A DNA stretch of 64,000 bases, from positions 248,001 through 312,000 of the forward strand of contig JAALGZ010000017.1 in NCBI GenBank assembly GCA_015227615.1, in the 5' to 3' direction. The translations under genes and the position numbers were made by a program. Positions 25,572-34,484 of the stretch are shown piece after piece (position 1 is the stretch's first letter; each line of letters starts with the position of its first letter). Origin of the DNA: Labyrinthula sp. Ha. Its lineage: Eukaryota > Sar > Bigyra > Labyrinthulida > Labyrinthulaceae. The notes under the pieces were generated by a model. It made no database searches. It was not told the DNA's origin and was given only the letters and a program-made list of their open reading frames with translations.

Positions 25572-26936
25572 CTAACTTGATTTTAAACTCTGTAAAGTTG
25601 TTTTTAATTGGCTAAGTGCACCTGAAATATGAAATCTTGCTGAATCTTTGTTTACCTCTAAGCTCTTAGTGCTAGATTTTCTTCTCAGTTTGTTACTTTG
25701 TGTTTTTGGTAAGTTAAATTCCTTGTTGATATCATGTTCATTCGCCTGAGAGACTAAGAAATCTAGACAGACTTTTATCTGACTCAATTTGACTTCAAGT
25801 GAATAGTTTTCATCTACAGAATTCGTATACTGCTCTCGAAGCTTTTGTTTGACAACTTGTAGAGTATCAAGTTTCTTAGTAGCAACATCATTTTTCTTTC
25901 TGTTTCTCTTTGTATGGTCTCTATTCATGAATCCATTAATTTCTTTCTTTTTCAATTCAATTAGTTCGTCAACTTTCTTTAATTCATTTTCCTGTTCTTC
26001 CATTTCCTTTCCAAGCACATTATTTATCTCTTTCTGCGAATTGAAGCGCTCAATTACCTTTCCTACTCCTTCTACTCCAAGTAACTTTTGTAAGACCTTG
26101 AAGAAATCAGATTCAGTTTGAAGATTTCCTAATCCAAGAGCTGTTTGTTCATCTGTAAAATCATTTTGTTCTTCATTGCCCCTTCTTGTTTGCTTTTTGG
26201 GGATGAGGATTGAAGCTCGAAGTTGCTTTGCTTTTTCTACTTTTCCAAGAATTAACTCTTTTTCTTTCAACGCTTGTTCCCGCTTTTGTTTCTCTTTATC
26301 AAAGAAATCTATTCTCTTAATATATTGCTCATTAATCTGCTTACAACCAGCTTTCAATTCATCTCGATGAATTTTCAGCTCTGCTAAGTCTTTGTCCAAC
26401 TTCAAAACAATCTCATCTACACTTGAAACCTCCTCATCAATTTTCTCACTCTTCGATCTCTTCAACAAGAACATATGTCGCAATTGCCTAAATTTTAGCC
26501 TAGATTTTTTTAATCTTTCTGCATTTACATCTATTTTCCTTCTAAGCTCATTCAACTTTTTAGCTGATTTAGTTTCATTTCCATTAATCTTGTCAAAATC
26601 ATGCATTTCTTGTGCAAGTATTTTCAACTCCTGCGACTTGATAAGTAATTCTCTTGTCCTTGATTCCAATCTAGCCTTTAGTTTATTAAATCTATCTTTT
26701 TCTATTACTACTTTCTTCAAGAGAACGCGCTTTGGATTTAAAGGCTGATGTAAAAGAACTTTCTTGCTATCCTTCCCCTTTCTATTTCTGTTAATACTTC
26801 TGCTTTCGTTTCTTCCTGCTGTTGCAACTCTTCTTTCTTCAGATTGATTAATTAATTTCTTTCTGTCATTCCTTAAGCTTAACACAGCAGCAAGAACTTG
26901 ACCTTTGTTTGTCAATTTTTCGTCTTTTTGAAACAT
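25572..26936 (-). CDS. Coiled-coil protein, probable outer-dynein-arm docking complex subunit (ODAD1/CCDC63-CCDC114 type)
   Basis: 454 residues, single exon, nearly all predicted coiled coil from about 70 to 400 with Lys/Glu/Leu heptads. Basic N-terminus (15-75). The segment around residues 286-312, L-G-V-E-G-V-G-K-V-I-E-R-F-N-S-Q-K-E-I-N, resembles the block in CCDC63/CCDC114-type docking proteins (a-TGV-x-x-x-x-x-V-x-x-F-x-x-Q-x-x-x-x-x-x-L), which follow a helix containing an F-x-x-I motif. Those proteins anchor outer dynein arms to axonemal doublets. Similarity in coiled coils is easily overread, so this is a probable, not certain, call. The nearby IFT54 gene fits a ciliated organism. The promoter has two TAACGGTTA/TAACCGTTTA elements within 75 bases of the ATG. 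Confidence 0.55.
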   Translation of the reverse strand: MFQKDEKLTNKGQVLAAVLSLRNDRKKLINQSEERRVATAGRNESRSINRNRKGKDSKKVLLHQPLNPKRVLLKKVVIEKDRFNKLKARLESRTRELLIKSQELKILAQEMHDFDKINGNETKSAKKLNELRRKIDVNAERLKKSRLKFRQLRHMFLLKRSKSEKIDEEVSSVDEIVLKLDKDLAELKIHRDELKAGCKQINEQYIKRIDFFDKEKQKREQALKEKELILGKVEKAKQLRASILIPKKQTRRGNEEQNDFTDEQTALGLGNLQTESDFFKVLQKLLGVEGVGKVIERFNSQKEINNVLGKEMEEQENELKKVDELIELKKKEINGFMNRDHTKRNRKKNDVATKKLDTLQVVKQKLREQYTNSVDENYSLEVKLSQIKVCLDFLVSQANEHDINKEFNLPKTQSNKLRRKSSTKSLEVNKDSARFHISGALSQLKTTLQSLKSS

Positions 26937-26944
26937 ATGTTATT

Positions 26945-27008
26945 TAACGGTTATATTGTACATTTTCAAACAATATTTCTTGTTCTTATCGAATAATATA
27001 ACCGTTTA
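26945..27008. promoter_or_regulatory. Pair of inverted TAACGGTT-type elements
   Basis: TAACGGTTA at 26945-26953 and the inverted TAACCGTTTA at 26999-27008 lie 9 and about 63 bases upstream of the coiled-coil gene ATG (26936, minus). The same core occurs at 31175-31183 before IFT54 and 33277-33286 before the carboxypeptidase. The core YAACGG is the classic Myb recognition sequence; binding by a Myb-type factor is inference. Confidence 0.45.
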
Positions 27009-27674
27009 ACTTCAAGAAAATAAAAAGATTGAGATTAACAAGAAAAAATTTGTAAAGCAGAGTGTTAGAATCTGGAAGGAGAACCGTCAAGTAGGAATAT
27101 ATATATTTGTTCGTGTTAAAGTAAAAAGACGTGTTGTTGAGATAATTATTCAACAGTGGAGTCTTTACCCTCGATATATGTTCGACGAGTGGTAGTCTGT
27201 GCAAATTATAATATAGGCATATTACAGTATGTTAATACTGTGCCTTGTAAGAATACTTTTAGGATTCAAAATTAAGTATTTTGGAAAAGATAATTTGTTT
27301 TCCATAGAGCTATGGAAGTTTAGTTGACTCTTATATATTTTAATGAAGATCATAGAGTTGTTTGATCGAGGAATTCACCCTGCGTAGAAGCAAGAGCTCA
27401 GATTAGAGATATAATTCCTTCTATTAATAAGCATGTTCTTATTGAGCTACCTAGCGCCTTGGATTAATTAAACTTGTAGAGTTCTTAACTCGACAAGTAA
27501 AAAATGCCCTTTGGCGGTAAAAATGAGGGCTCTCTGCAGGATTTAACGCTACAATATGTTCATATACTTAGCATTGTTGTGCTTTCCTCTACTTTACATA
27601 GGTTAAGACTATCTCATGGCCAATTCTTTCTACAATTTTATTACATCTTGCTCATTGGCCGCAATGAAAAAAAC

Positions 27675-27733
27675 TATTTCTCTTTCTCTGTTCTTCTAGT
27701 ATTAATTTAACAGTGAGATACTTCTCGTCTAAT
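27675..27733. repeat. Dispersed repeat shared with 49926-49984
   Basis: A stretch ending in TTAACAGTGAGATACTTCTC closely matches TATAACAGTGAGGTACTTCT near 49965, and the upstream T/C-rich 30 bases also align. About 55-60 bases are shared in the same orientation with several substitutions. Family unknown; it lies about 60 bases from the MITE copy but is not part of its terminal repeats. Confidence 0.5.
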
Positions 27734-27792
27734 ACATGCTTCAACTTCCAGAGTGTTGTGTGCTTCTTTACTCTAATTTGCCCTGTAGTAAT

Positions 27793-28028
27793 TTTGGAAT
27801 CGGATTTGATAAGAATTGTCAATAATCATTTGATAATTGTTTTGATTCTGATTTTCATTAAGAGAATTGGGATTTTAATTTTTTTCAAATCATCTTTATT
27901 TTATTCTGATTATCAATTGATCAATAATATTCAATCAAAATGCTTGGGAAAATATCAGAGCTACTCACGGTAAGTATAAGGGAAATGTCTTCATTGATAA
28001 ATTATCAATAAATCAAATCCAATCCCTA
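27793..28028. mobile_element. hAT-type MITE, copy 1, with 8-bp target duplication
   Basis: 236 bases with imperfect terminal inverted repeats: the left end contains GGAATCGGATTTGAT, and the reverse complement of the right end reads TAGGGATTGGATTTGAT. The element is flanked by the identical 8-mer GTAGTAAT at 27785-27792 and 28029-28036. An 8-bp duplication and a TAGGG-like end are hAT hallmarks. The interior is AT-rich with repeated TCAATAA/GATAATT words and no coding capacity. Related copies: 39711-40162 and an end at 62946-62985. Confidence 0.75.
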
Positions 28029-29460
28029 GTAGTAATATAATATTATATTTAGTTAGTTATTTACGGTCAATATGACAGAAACGGAATTTTTTCAGAGTAA
28101 AATGGTGAAAAGAAACTTTTTTTTAAGTAACAGGACTCTTTTCGATGGTATACCTATTCTATTCAAGACTATCATCACAGCTTTTCAGTACATTCATTGG
28201 ACTACTTGCCTCTGTCCAATACCCTATTTTACTGTAATAGCTTACTTCAGAACCGATTATCTTCTGTTTACTTCATTTTTCTCTTGTGCTTCGAAACCTC
28301 TTGATTCAATTAGCAATAATTACTCTAGTATACAAAGCAAAACTAAGTTCAAAGGCTTTCATTAATAAGTTTAGAACACTTATGAAACATCCAAGTAACG
28401 GGGCTTAGTATTTCGTTTTAACTAATTCTACGTAGATGATTCCCCAGCCCTCAGAAACCTCTAGATTCAGGTTAAACTTGTTACAACTCAGCTGCTCAAA
28501 CAATCTGCCATAAGGAAACTTCGCTTGTGGACTTAATCGTACTTTAACCATTTAACTACTAACTTAATGTATTGTTCGTATGGATTACATAACCATGGAC
28601 GTGGTAATCTTATCTGTACAGGATGAACTAACGAAGACGCAGGTTCTTGCAAGCGAGGAGAGGATAAAAACTAGATCATTTGGTTTACAAATCGAGCTAG
28701 TACAAACTTACCTTGGATGCATATACGCCAAGCCAAAGTCGAAACACATAAAAGACGTTCTGATGAACAAAAAATGTGTTCTTGCATCCTATCTAGGTCT
28801 ATTTAAATACTTAGTCTTAGCTCTAAGTCGTTCACTCATAAGAGTCTTCAGCATTCGGTTATTCTTGTAGCTTGCAGTTAGTATCTATTTTCTTCTGCTA
28901 ATCTGTGTTTATATTCTTGTTGTTAGATTATTAAGTCTTAATTTTCCAAACTACTGTACAAACTATTGGATACTAATATGGTCACCAATGAATGATATCC
29001 ACTAAATCTACACAAAACTAACTATTTTATACATTAGATACTTCAAAGCTATAAATTGTAGAGAAAATAGGCTGGTATGAATTTTTTAAGTTGATAGTTT
29101 GTCTATATTAGTTATTCAACATTGACTTCTACCTAGTTGCGTTTTCAAATGTGAGCAATAACCTAACCAAGAACAAATTATATGAAACTATAGATAAATA
29201 TCAAATACGTTTCTTCGGTAGAAATAGGTAAAGTTTTCTGGACTTTATAAATATAATAATCCGGTCATAGTAGTCCAGTGACTTCTATCGCCTTGCTTTA
29301 AGAAAACAGTAAACTCCATTAGAAAATAAAATGTTCTTTAAGAACTTATAACACAACGTTAAACTTGGAAATAAACTACAGTAACTGAACTAAGCAGCCA
29401 ATTATTCGAGAAAGTTAATTGGAGTTTTAAAGTCAGAAGATAAATATTACATCATACAAG

Positions 29461-31137
29461 TTAGCATCCAATAATATATTCGAGCTTGGTTTGATTCTGT
29501 TGAATTTTCAACTTGAGACAGGCTTCCCTTGCTTTAGCGCTACTTATTTTTTCATCTAATAATTTTGATTTTTGTAAATATGGATAGAGTAACTGCTTTG
29601 TTCTTTCTTTTTCTACTTCAAGTAACTCTAACCCTTTCTTATAGTTTTGTTTCCATTTAATTTCTTCCTCTTCCATTTTTTTCATGTCAGACTCAAACCT
29701 AGCTGCGTACTTAGCTAAAGGCCTGACTTCCTTCCCAGCAAGCTCAACTAAATTTTTTAATCTATAGATTTCCTCTTTTTGCTGCTTGAGTTTAAAATCC
29801 TCAGTAGCAAATGCACCTTCAATTTCCTCTTCCATCTGTTCTTTTTCTTCCGATGATTCCTCTTTTACCTCTTTCTTCTCTTCGTGTTCTGCAATAACAA
29901 CCTGGGGCTCGTCCTTTTCTTCTTGCACACTATCAACTTCATTAGAGCTTTCACTATGTTCCATTACCTCACCATCCAACAAAATTTCTTCCTTCTCCAT
30001 CTTCACCTCAGTCTCCTTACTTTTTGGTGGTGTTTCTTTCCTTCTTGGTGGTTTTTTCTTAGCAGTTTGAGGCCGAGTGGTACTTCTTGCCACCTCCTTT
30101 ACTTCATCCTGTTTCGTTTTTGCAGCAGCTTGTACAATTCTTGGCGAATTTTTTTCGTTTTGAGAATTTAAACCCACACGTTTTCTTGGCTCAACTTTTT
30201 CTTTGGAGGTCGCAATAGTTTTTTTCAGTTCTGCTATCCTACCTACTTGTTGAAGAAGATCATTTGTAGACAAAACATCAACCCCAGCAAGAATTTTCTC
30301 AATGGAATATTTTTCCACATCCACCTCATGAATATTTTTCAACTCTCCAAAAATCAATCGCATAAATCTAACCTTTTCTTCTTTTGACTTTAGTTCAGAG
30401 GCTATATAGGATCCAGTTAATTGTGGAAACAGACCGAAACGCGACTGTAGACCAGCAAAAATATCCCGCAAGAATTTTATTGGAGGTCTCTTCAGGTGCT
30501 TTATATGTTTTTTTGTCAGCTTTGGCTTTAAGACTAAGTGTTCCAATATGCTTAGCGTTTTTAATGCAGCTTTTTCAACTTCATGTGAATTACTATTTGT
30601 TGTTGATTTTGATGATCTTGTTTTCTGAGAGCTTGAATGGGTTGATGCCCTCTTGCTACTGCTCTCTTCCTTTTCACTCTTCGATTCTTGCTCAACATGT
30701 TGTCTTTGTGATATATGTGGCAGAGAAGGTTCTTCTCTTATTTTTTCTTCTTTCTCAGTTGAATGTCTTACATAGGATTTATTGATTTGGATCAGATGCA
30801 ACAGGAACTTGTTTGTCTGCTCACAATCAAGACCAGCAAGAACCTTAGCAGGATTAAGTTCATATTCAATCTCAGGTTCAATTCCAGAATTTTTCGCAAA
30901 AGTTTTTATCAAGTCAATAAATTTTATCTTTTCTGATTTCTCCTTTATCTTCCCTGTTGTAAAATTATTTTGCCCAAGTAGTCCTTTCAAGAACCCACTT
31001 TTCTTATCTAGATTGAACACAATATCAAACAGGAAGCGAAAAGGCGGCCTATTCAGTAACTTTTCAGATGCCTTTGGCTTTTCTATCAGTTCTTCTAAGC
31101 CCTTCTTTGACAAGGAAACTAAACTTTCTAAATTCAT
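29461..31137 (-). CDS. IFT54: Intraflagellar transport protein 54 with duplicated N-terminal CH-like domain
   Basis: 558 residues, single exon. The MIP-T3/IFT54 signature is present twice. Domain 1 (about 1-118) has RPPFRFLFDI (30-39) and KVLAGLDCEQTNKFL (98-112). Domain 2 (about 192-305) has RPPIKFLRDI (217-226) and KILAGVDVLSTNDLL (281-295). Known IFT54 proteins have one such calponin-homology-like, tubulin-binding domain. A Ser/Lys linker (125-188) joins the two; a long charged region (310-450) follows; the C-terminal coiled coil (about 455-555; EEIYRLKNLVELAG, then IKWKQNYKKGLELLEVEKER) is the part that binds IFT20 in the IFT-B peripheral complex. It acts in the cilium and at its base. 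TAACGGTTA lies 38 bases upstream of the ATG. Confidence 0.92.
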   Translation of the reverse strand: MNLESLVSLSKKGLEELIEKPKASEKLLNRPPFRFLFDIVFNLDKKSGFLKGLLGQNNFTTGKIKEKSEKIKFIDLIKTFAKNSGIEPEIEYELNPAKVLAGLDCEQTNKFLLHLIQINKSYVRHSTEKEEKIREEPSLPHISQRQHVEQESKSEKEESSSKRASTHSSSQKTRSSKSTTNSNSHEVEKAALKTLSILEHLVLKPKLTKKHIKHLKRPPIKFLRDIFAGLQSRFGLFPQLTGSYIASELKSKEEKVRFMRLIFGELKNIHEVDVEKYSIEKILAGVDVLSTNDLLQQVGRIAELKKTIATSKEKVEPRKRVGLNSQNEKNSPRIVQAAAKTKQDEVKEVARSTTRPQTAKKKPPRRKETPPKSKETEVKMEKEEILLDGEVMEHSESSNEVDSVQEEKDEPQVVIAEHEEKKEVKEESSEEKEQMEEEIEGAFATEDFKLKQQKEEIYRLKNLVELAGKEVRPLAKYAARFESDMKKMEEEEIKWKQNYKKGLELLEVEKERTKQLLYPYLQKSKLLDEKISSAKAREACLKLKIQQNQTKLEYIIGC

Positions 31138-31174
31138 TTTCTTCTCCCTTTAAAGGCTACAATTCATAAACTTC

Positions 31175-31183
31175 TAACGGTTA
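31175..31183. promoter_or_regulatory. TAACGGTTA element upstream of IFT54
   Basis: TAACGGTTA, 38 bases before the IFT54 ATG (31137, minus). Same core as at the coiled-coil ciliary gene (26945) and the carboxypeptidase (33277). Role inferred from position and recurrence. Confidence 0.4.
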
Positions 31184-31258
31184 CTTTTCTTATATGTTGG
31201 TATGGAAGTATTTTTATAAAAGAAAGGAAATAGTTTAAAGTTTATAAAGAGTAACTAT

Positions 31259-31462
31259 TTAGTTACAGCAACAAAATAAGCATTCAAGTATGCAACCAAG
31301 ATGACAGTCACAACCAATTGGGCAAGAACCTGGAGGAGATGGTACCCGTACAGGTTCATCAGCACCTTCTGCCACTCGTACTACACTCGGTATAGAAACT
31401 ACTTGATCTACAAATTGTTTCACAGCAAATAAACCATCTTCCACGTTTTTATCGGTGTTCAT
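31259..31462 (-). CDS. Small Cys-rich protein, 67 aa
   Basis: The frame has an ATG at 31460-31462 and ends in TAA. The N-terminal 45 residues are an ordinary helical/acidic stretch (NVEDGLFAVKQFVDQVVSI) followed by a Pro-rich turn (RVPSPPGSCP). The last 20 residues hold eight cysteines among hydrophobic residues (CPIGCDCHLGCILECLFCCC). This could be palmitoylated, metal-binding or a short membrane-associated tail. It sits between IFT54 and the carboxypeptidase on the same strand; the gap to the carboxypeptidase stop (31609) is 146 bases. Clean start, clean stop and non-random composition in a dense island support a real gene, but it is short and unmatched to a family. Confidence 0.55.
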   Translation of the reverse strand: MNTDKNVEDGLFAVKQFVDQVVSIPSVVRVAEGADEPVRVPSPPGSCPIGCDCHLGCILECLFCCCN

Positions 31463-31608
31463 TTATTTTTTTTTTGCTTTTCAATACGAGTTGAAAATAA
31501 TTTATGCTCTTTTCCCAAACTGCCGGGTTCTTTTTTATGGAACCGGGAATAATATTATTTCTACAATAAAATATATTTTTTCTTAATACTTAATTCAAGC
31601 ATTCAAAA

Positions 31609-33114
31609 TTAATTCACATTAATATTGAGTGCTTGTAAATTTTCTACAGTTGAAATAACTTGAGTTTGTTCAACTCCTACTTGACACTCTCCACAAGTAA
31701 CTGGACATCTTTCACGAACAAAGTCATATCCTGCACAGTAGATTCCTAATTGGTTACATGGAGTTGGTACTCCATTTACAGTAATACCACTTGGATCTAA
31801 GTCCACACAACTTGGATCTCCTCCATCGCCATCTCCATCTCCATCACCATCTCCATCAGATCCACCTCCATTTCCAGCAACACAGTTTAAGTTAGCAACC
31901 ATACCTGCAAACATTTCTTCATTACTTGGAGAAATATTTCCAGAGCTTGGTTGAAAACTAGTTCCTCTCAATTCGACAGTATAACTATGTAAAATATCTT
32001 GATCAGCATAAAACCAGTCTACACTATTTCCAGAAGCTACATAAATTGTTTCTGCAATTCCTCCATAAGACCATCTTCTTCCAGATACATCCTGAATAGC
32101 ATCAACTGCATCTTCAGTACACTGATTGAGAACTGTTCTATCTCCAGATGGAACTGAGGCAGTAGTATATCCATAAGCATACATCCACATATAAGAATAA
32201 GAGTGAACATCCATAACAGAAATTAATCTATCATTATTTGCTTCTACAAAAGCAGCAATATTTGCAGTCTCTGCTTGATCCAATGGTGCAGTTCCACAGT
32301 AGGTCTCTGAGCATGGGTTTGTAGACGATCCAGAACCGCAGTGGTTTACACCATAGTTTCTATTAGGATCAGTTCCTCTACACGAAGATCCAGCATTAAC
32401 ATTTCTAGTCTTTCTCCATAGGTTATCGTTTGTCCAAGTGTAACTATAGCCATCAGGATTAGCACTAGGAAGAATGGTGAATGAGAAGTCATCTAGTAGT
32501 GGATGTCCACCATCAGCAAGTAAAGTTTCTACCATGTAGGTACAAAACATTGGAGTTAACCATTCTCTTGCGTGGATGTTACAAAAGTAAAATACTAGAG
32601 GTTTGGAAGAATCTCCAATATTCACAGTAAGTTGATCTCTTCCTTCATAACTGCTTCCGATAGAACTAATGGTAGCCAAACTGGATGCCGCAGCTAAATC
32701 CGTAACTCTCTCGTGGATTGCGTCAAGTGGTTGATAACTGTTGTAGAAAGATTGAGCATCTCTTTTTGCACAAGCAGCTCCATCACGACACATAAAGTTT
32801 TCATCAGCAAAGTTGGTTTCGAAGTGGTTAATCCAGTATTCAGTTGAGTCTTCAAAATTAGCTCCTTCCATAGTAGATAGTTTTTCATAAGTAACTGGGG
32901 AGATTTTAAAGTGTGCATGTTCTTCATCAGCACCAAAGTGATCAGCATGGTGTTCACTTAATAAGGTAGCAACTTCTGGATTGGATGCAAGGGATTCGTG
33001 ACTAAACTTTACAACTTTTTCATCCCCAAAGTTTTTTCTTACACTTTTCACTAAGTGTTCAAACGCTTCTGGTGTAGCAAACAATAGAGCTGCAACTAAA
33101 CTTTGTAATTTCAT
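31609..33114 (-). CDS. Secreted M14A metallocarboxypeptidase with ShK-like tail
   Basis: 501 residues, single exon, with an N-terminal signal-like segment (1-15), an activation-peptide-like region (about 16-110) and the carboxypeptidase domain (about 125-412). Zinc ligands H181 and E184 (NIHAREW) and H304 (DVHSYSYMW); substrate-binding N251-R252 (DPNRNYG); general-base E381 (YTVELRG). The residue at the position that sets A/B specificity (in GNSVDW, V365) is hydrophobic, so removal of C-terminal hydrophobic residues (CPA-like) is inferred. A Gly-Asp linker (418-433) encoded by a simple CCATCT-type repeat leads to a six-Cys ShK/ShKT-like module (436-477: CVDLD, CNQ, CAGYDFVRERCPVTCGEC). Likely a secreted or vacuolar digestive zymogen. 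Confidence 0.93.
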   Translation of the reverse strand: MKLQSLVAALLFATPEAFEHLVKSVRKNFGDEKVVKFSHESLASNPEVATLLSEHHADHFGADEEHAHFKISPVTYEKLSTMEGANFEDSTEYWINHFETNFADENFMCRDGAACAKRDAQSFYNSYQPLDAIHERVTDLAAASSLATISSIGSSYEGRDQLTVNIGDSSKPLVFYFCNIHAREWLTPMFCTYMVETLLADGGHPLLDDFSFTILPSANPDGYSYTWTNDNLWRKTRNVNAGSSCRGTDPNRNYGVNHCGSGSSTNPCSETYCGTAPLDQAETANIAAFVEANNDRLISVMDVHSYSYMWMYAYGYTTASVPSGDRTVLNQCTEDAVDAIQDVSGRRWSYGGIAETIYVASGNSVDWFYADQDILHSYTVELRGTSFQPSSGNISPSNEEMFAGMVANLNCVAGNGGGSDGDGDGDGDGDGGDPSCVDLDPSGITVNGVPTPCNQLGIYCAGYDFVRERCPVTCGECQVGVEQTQVISTVENLQALNINVN

Positions 33115-33276
33115 TTTTGGTTTTGTTTTGATCTATTTTTTTCCAATTTTCAAGGGTGATGCTAAAAAAATAATCTTCCGCCCAGTTTATTTTAATATCT
33201 TCTAGAATCAACCGTGTTTTGTCCTTCAATCCATGGGGTGATACATCTTTTCACGTTTTTTGCGTTTTACCCTGTC

Positions 33277-33316
33277 TAACGGTTAAAGTATATATTTGCC
33301 ATATATTTTGGGCAAT
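33277..33316. promoter_or_regulatory. TAACGGTTAA and inverted ATTGCCCAAAAT upstream of carboxypeptidase
   Basis: TAACGGTTAA at 33277-33286 and, at 33305-33316, ATTTTGGGCAAT, the exact reverse complement of the 12-mer found at 11338 and 44553. They lie about 163 and 191 bases upstream of the carboxypeptidase ATG (33114, minus), the only promoter here carrying both motifs. Function inferred. Confidence 0.45.
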
Positions 33317-34484
33317 TTTAAATACAGATCGGTAAATCATGTATATATTGTACTTTGTAGAAGTTGCTGGGTGTATAGATATATAAATATATAGAATATA
33401 ATAATAAGATGAGTATATATATTAAATAATTTATATTAACTCATATTGTAGTCATACTGGTGAAATTTTCTATGTTAAATTAAAATTTTAATAAATATGT
33501 GTACATTGTTTTGAAAGGGTGGATTTGAAAGAACTATATCTGATTGGATATTCTATTTCGGTGATGAGGAAGAAGAAGAAGAAAAAGAAAAACATACAAG
33601 GACTGAAATATTCTGATAAAATATTTTATTAAATCCTTAGCTTGGAAGTTTAAATACTTTTGTTTTCCTTCTAATCTTTTCCAACACAATATTGTTTCAA
33701 TTTGAGTGTAATTTTTATCTATTGTTTCTGCAGTTATTTAGAGAAAAGTTGTTGAATAGTCTGTACAATATGAACCTGGGGGAAATCAAAGTAATAAGTT
33801 TATTTATTCATGAAAAAACACTGTTTATTTCATAAAAACACATCCAAGTATGAGTCTGAGGAATCTATGCACAGGTACTGCTGGCGCTAATACAATGAAA
33901 AACTATTTCATACTTTGTATTATACTCTCTTCGAAATCTTAAGAGGATGTGTACACGGATTGAAAAGTTATGTTGATACTACTATTTTTGTGCTTTCCAT
34001 AAAATTATATAATTAAATTTGTTATTGGTTAACTCACTACTCCTCAACGGTTCTAATATATGTTTCACCTGGTCCCTGGAGTTCCATAGTACCTAAAATA
34101 ACTCTATTGTACGAAACTTTGTTTCCGATTATTCCAAACTTTTGATCCCAATTATATCAGCTGACGCCCAGTACAACTACATTCATACTACTTCAAGCTT
34201 TACTTTCCCCCTAGTAATATAGACTGTCCGGAAGATACTGGAAAAATCTTGGACAATAGGACATGAGTTGGACAATTTGTCCGGCATCTTCCTTTTTCAT
34301 GAATGCAACATTTCTGGAAGTACGGCAAAAGTCCAATAAAATCTGCCTAGTTTTATTCATTCACAAGTAACTGGAAGATTCTAGACATTTCCCCAATAAT
34401 ATATTTGGGACAAAGAACTGCTGCTGTTCAAACAGGAAAGGAGGAAGTGGCTGCATTTTCACGCCTGAACGTTAGTAGAACTAA
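33317..34484. other. Intergenic, no gene seen
   Basis: AT-rich sequence with a short GAAGAAGAAG purine run near 33570. Towards 34230-34290 the words CCGGAAGAT and CCGGCATCTTCC face each other and may belong to the flank of the recombinase fossil. No coding region. Confidence 0.4.

Larger units (their letters stand above)
27009..29460. other. Intergenic tract with MITE and dispersed repeat
   Basis: No gene supported. Contains the MITE at 27793-28028 and a second dispersed repeat at 27675-27733. A 96-codon open frame at 28580-28870 has no recognisable features. The right end (about 29200-29460) should be the 3' untranslated region of IFT54. Confidence 0.5.

Noticed and set aside
28580-28870. 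96-codon open frame
   Set aside because: No recognisable domain, no homologous neighbour, ends in T-rich Leu/Phe sequence; indistinguishable from chance.
31529-31553. GGTTC/GAACC inverted repeat between the carboxypeptidase and the small Cys-rich gene
   Set aside because: Only a 5-bp stem with a flanking mismatch; too weak to call a terminator or RNA structure.
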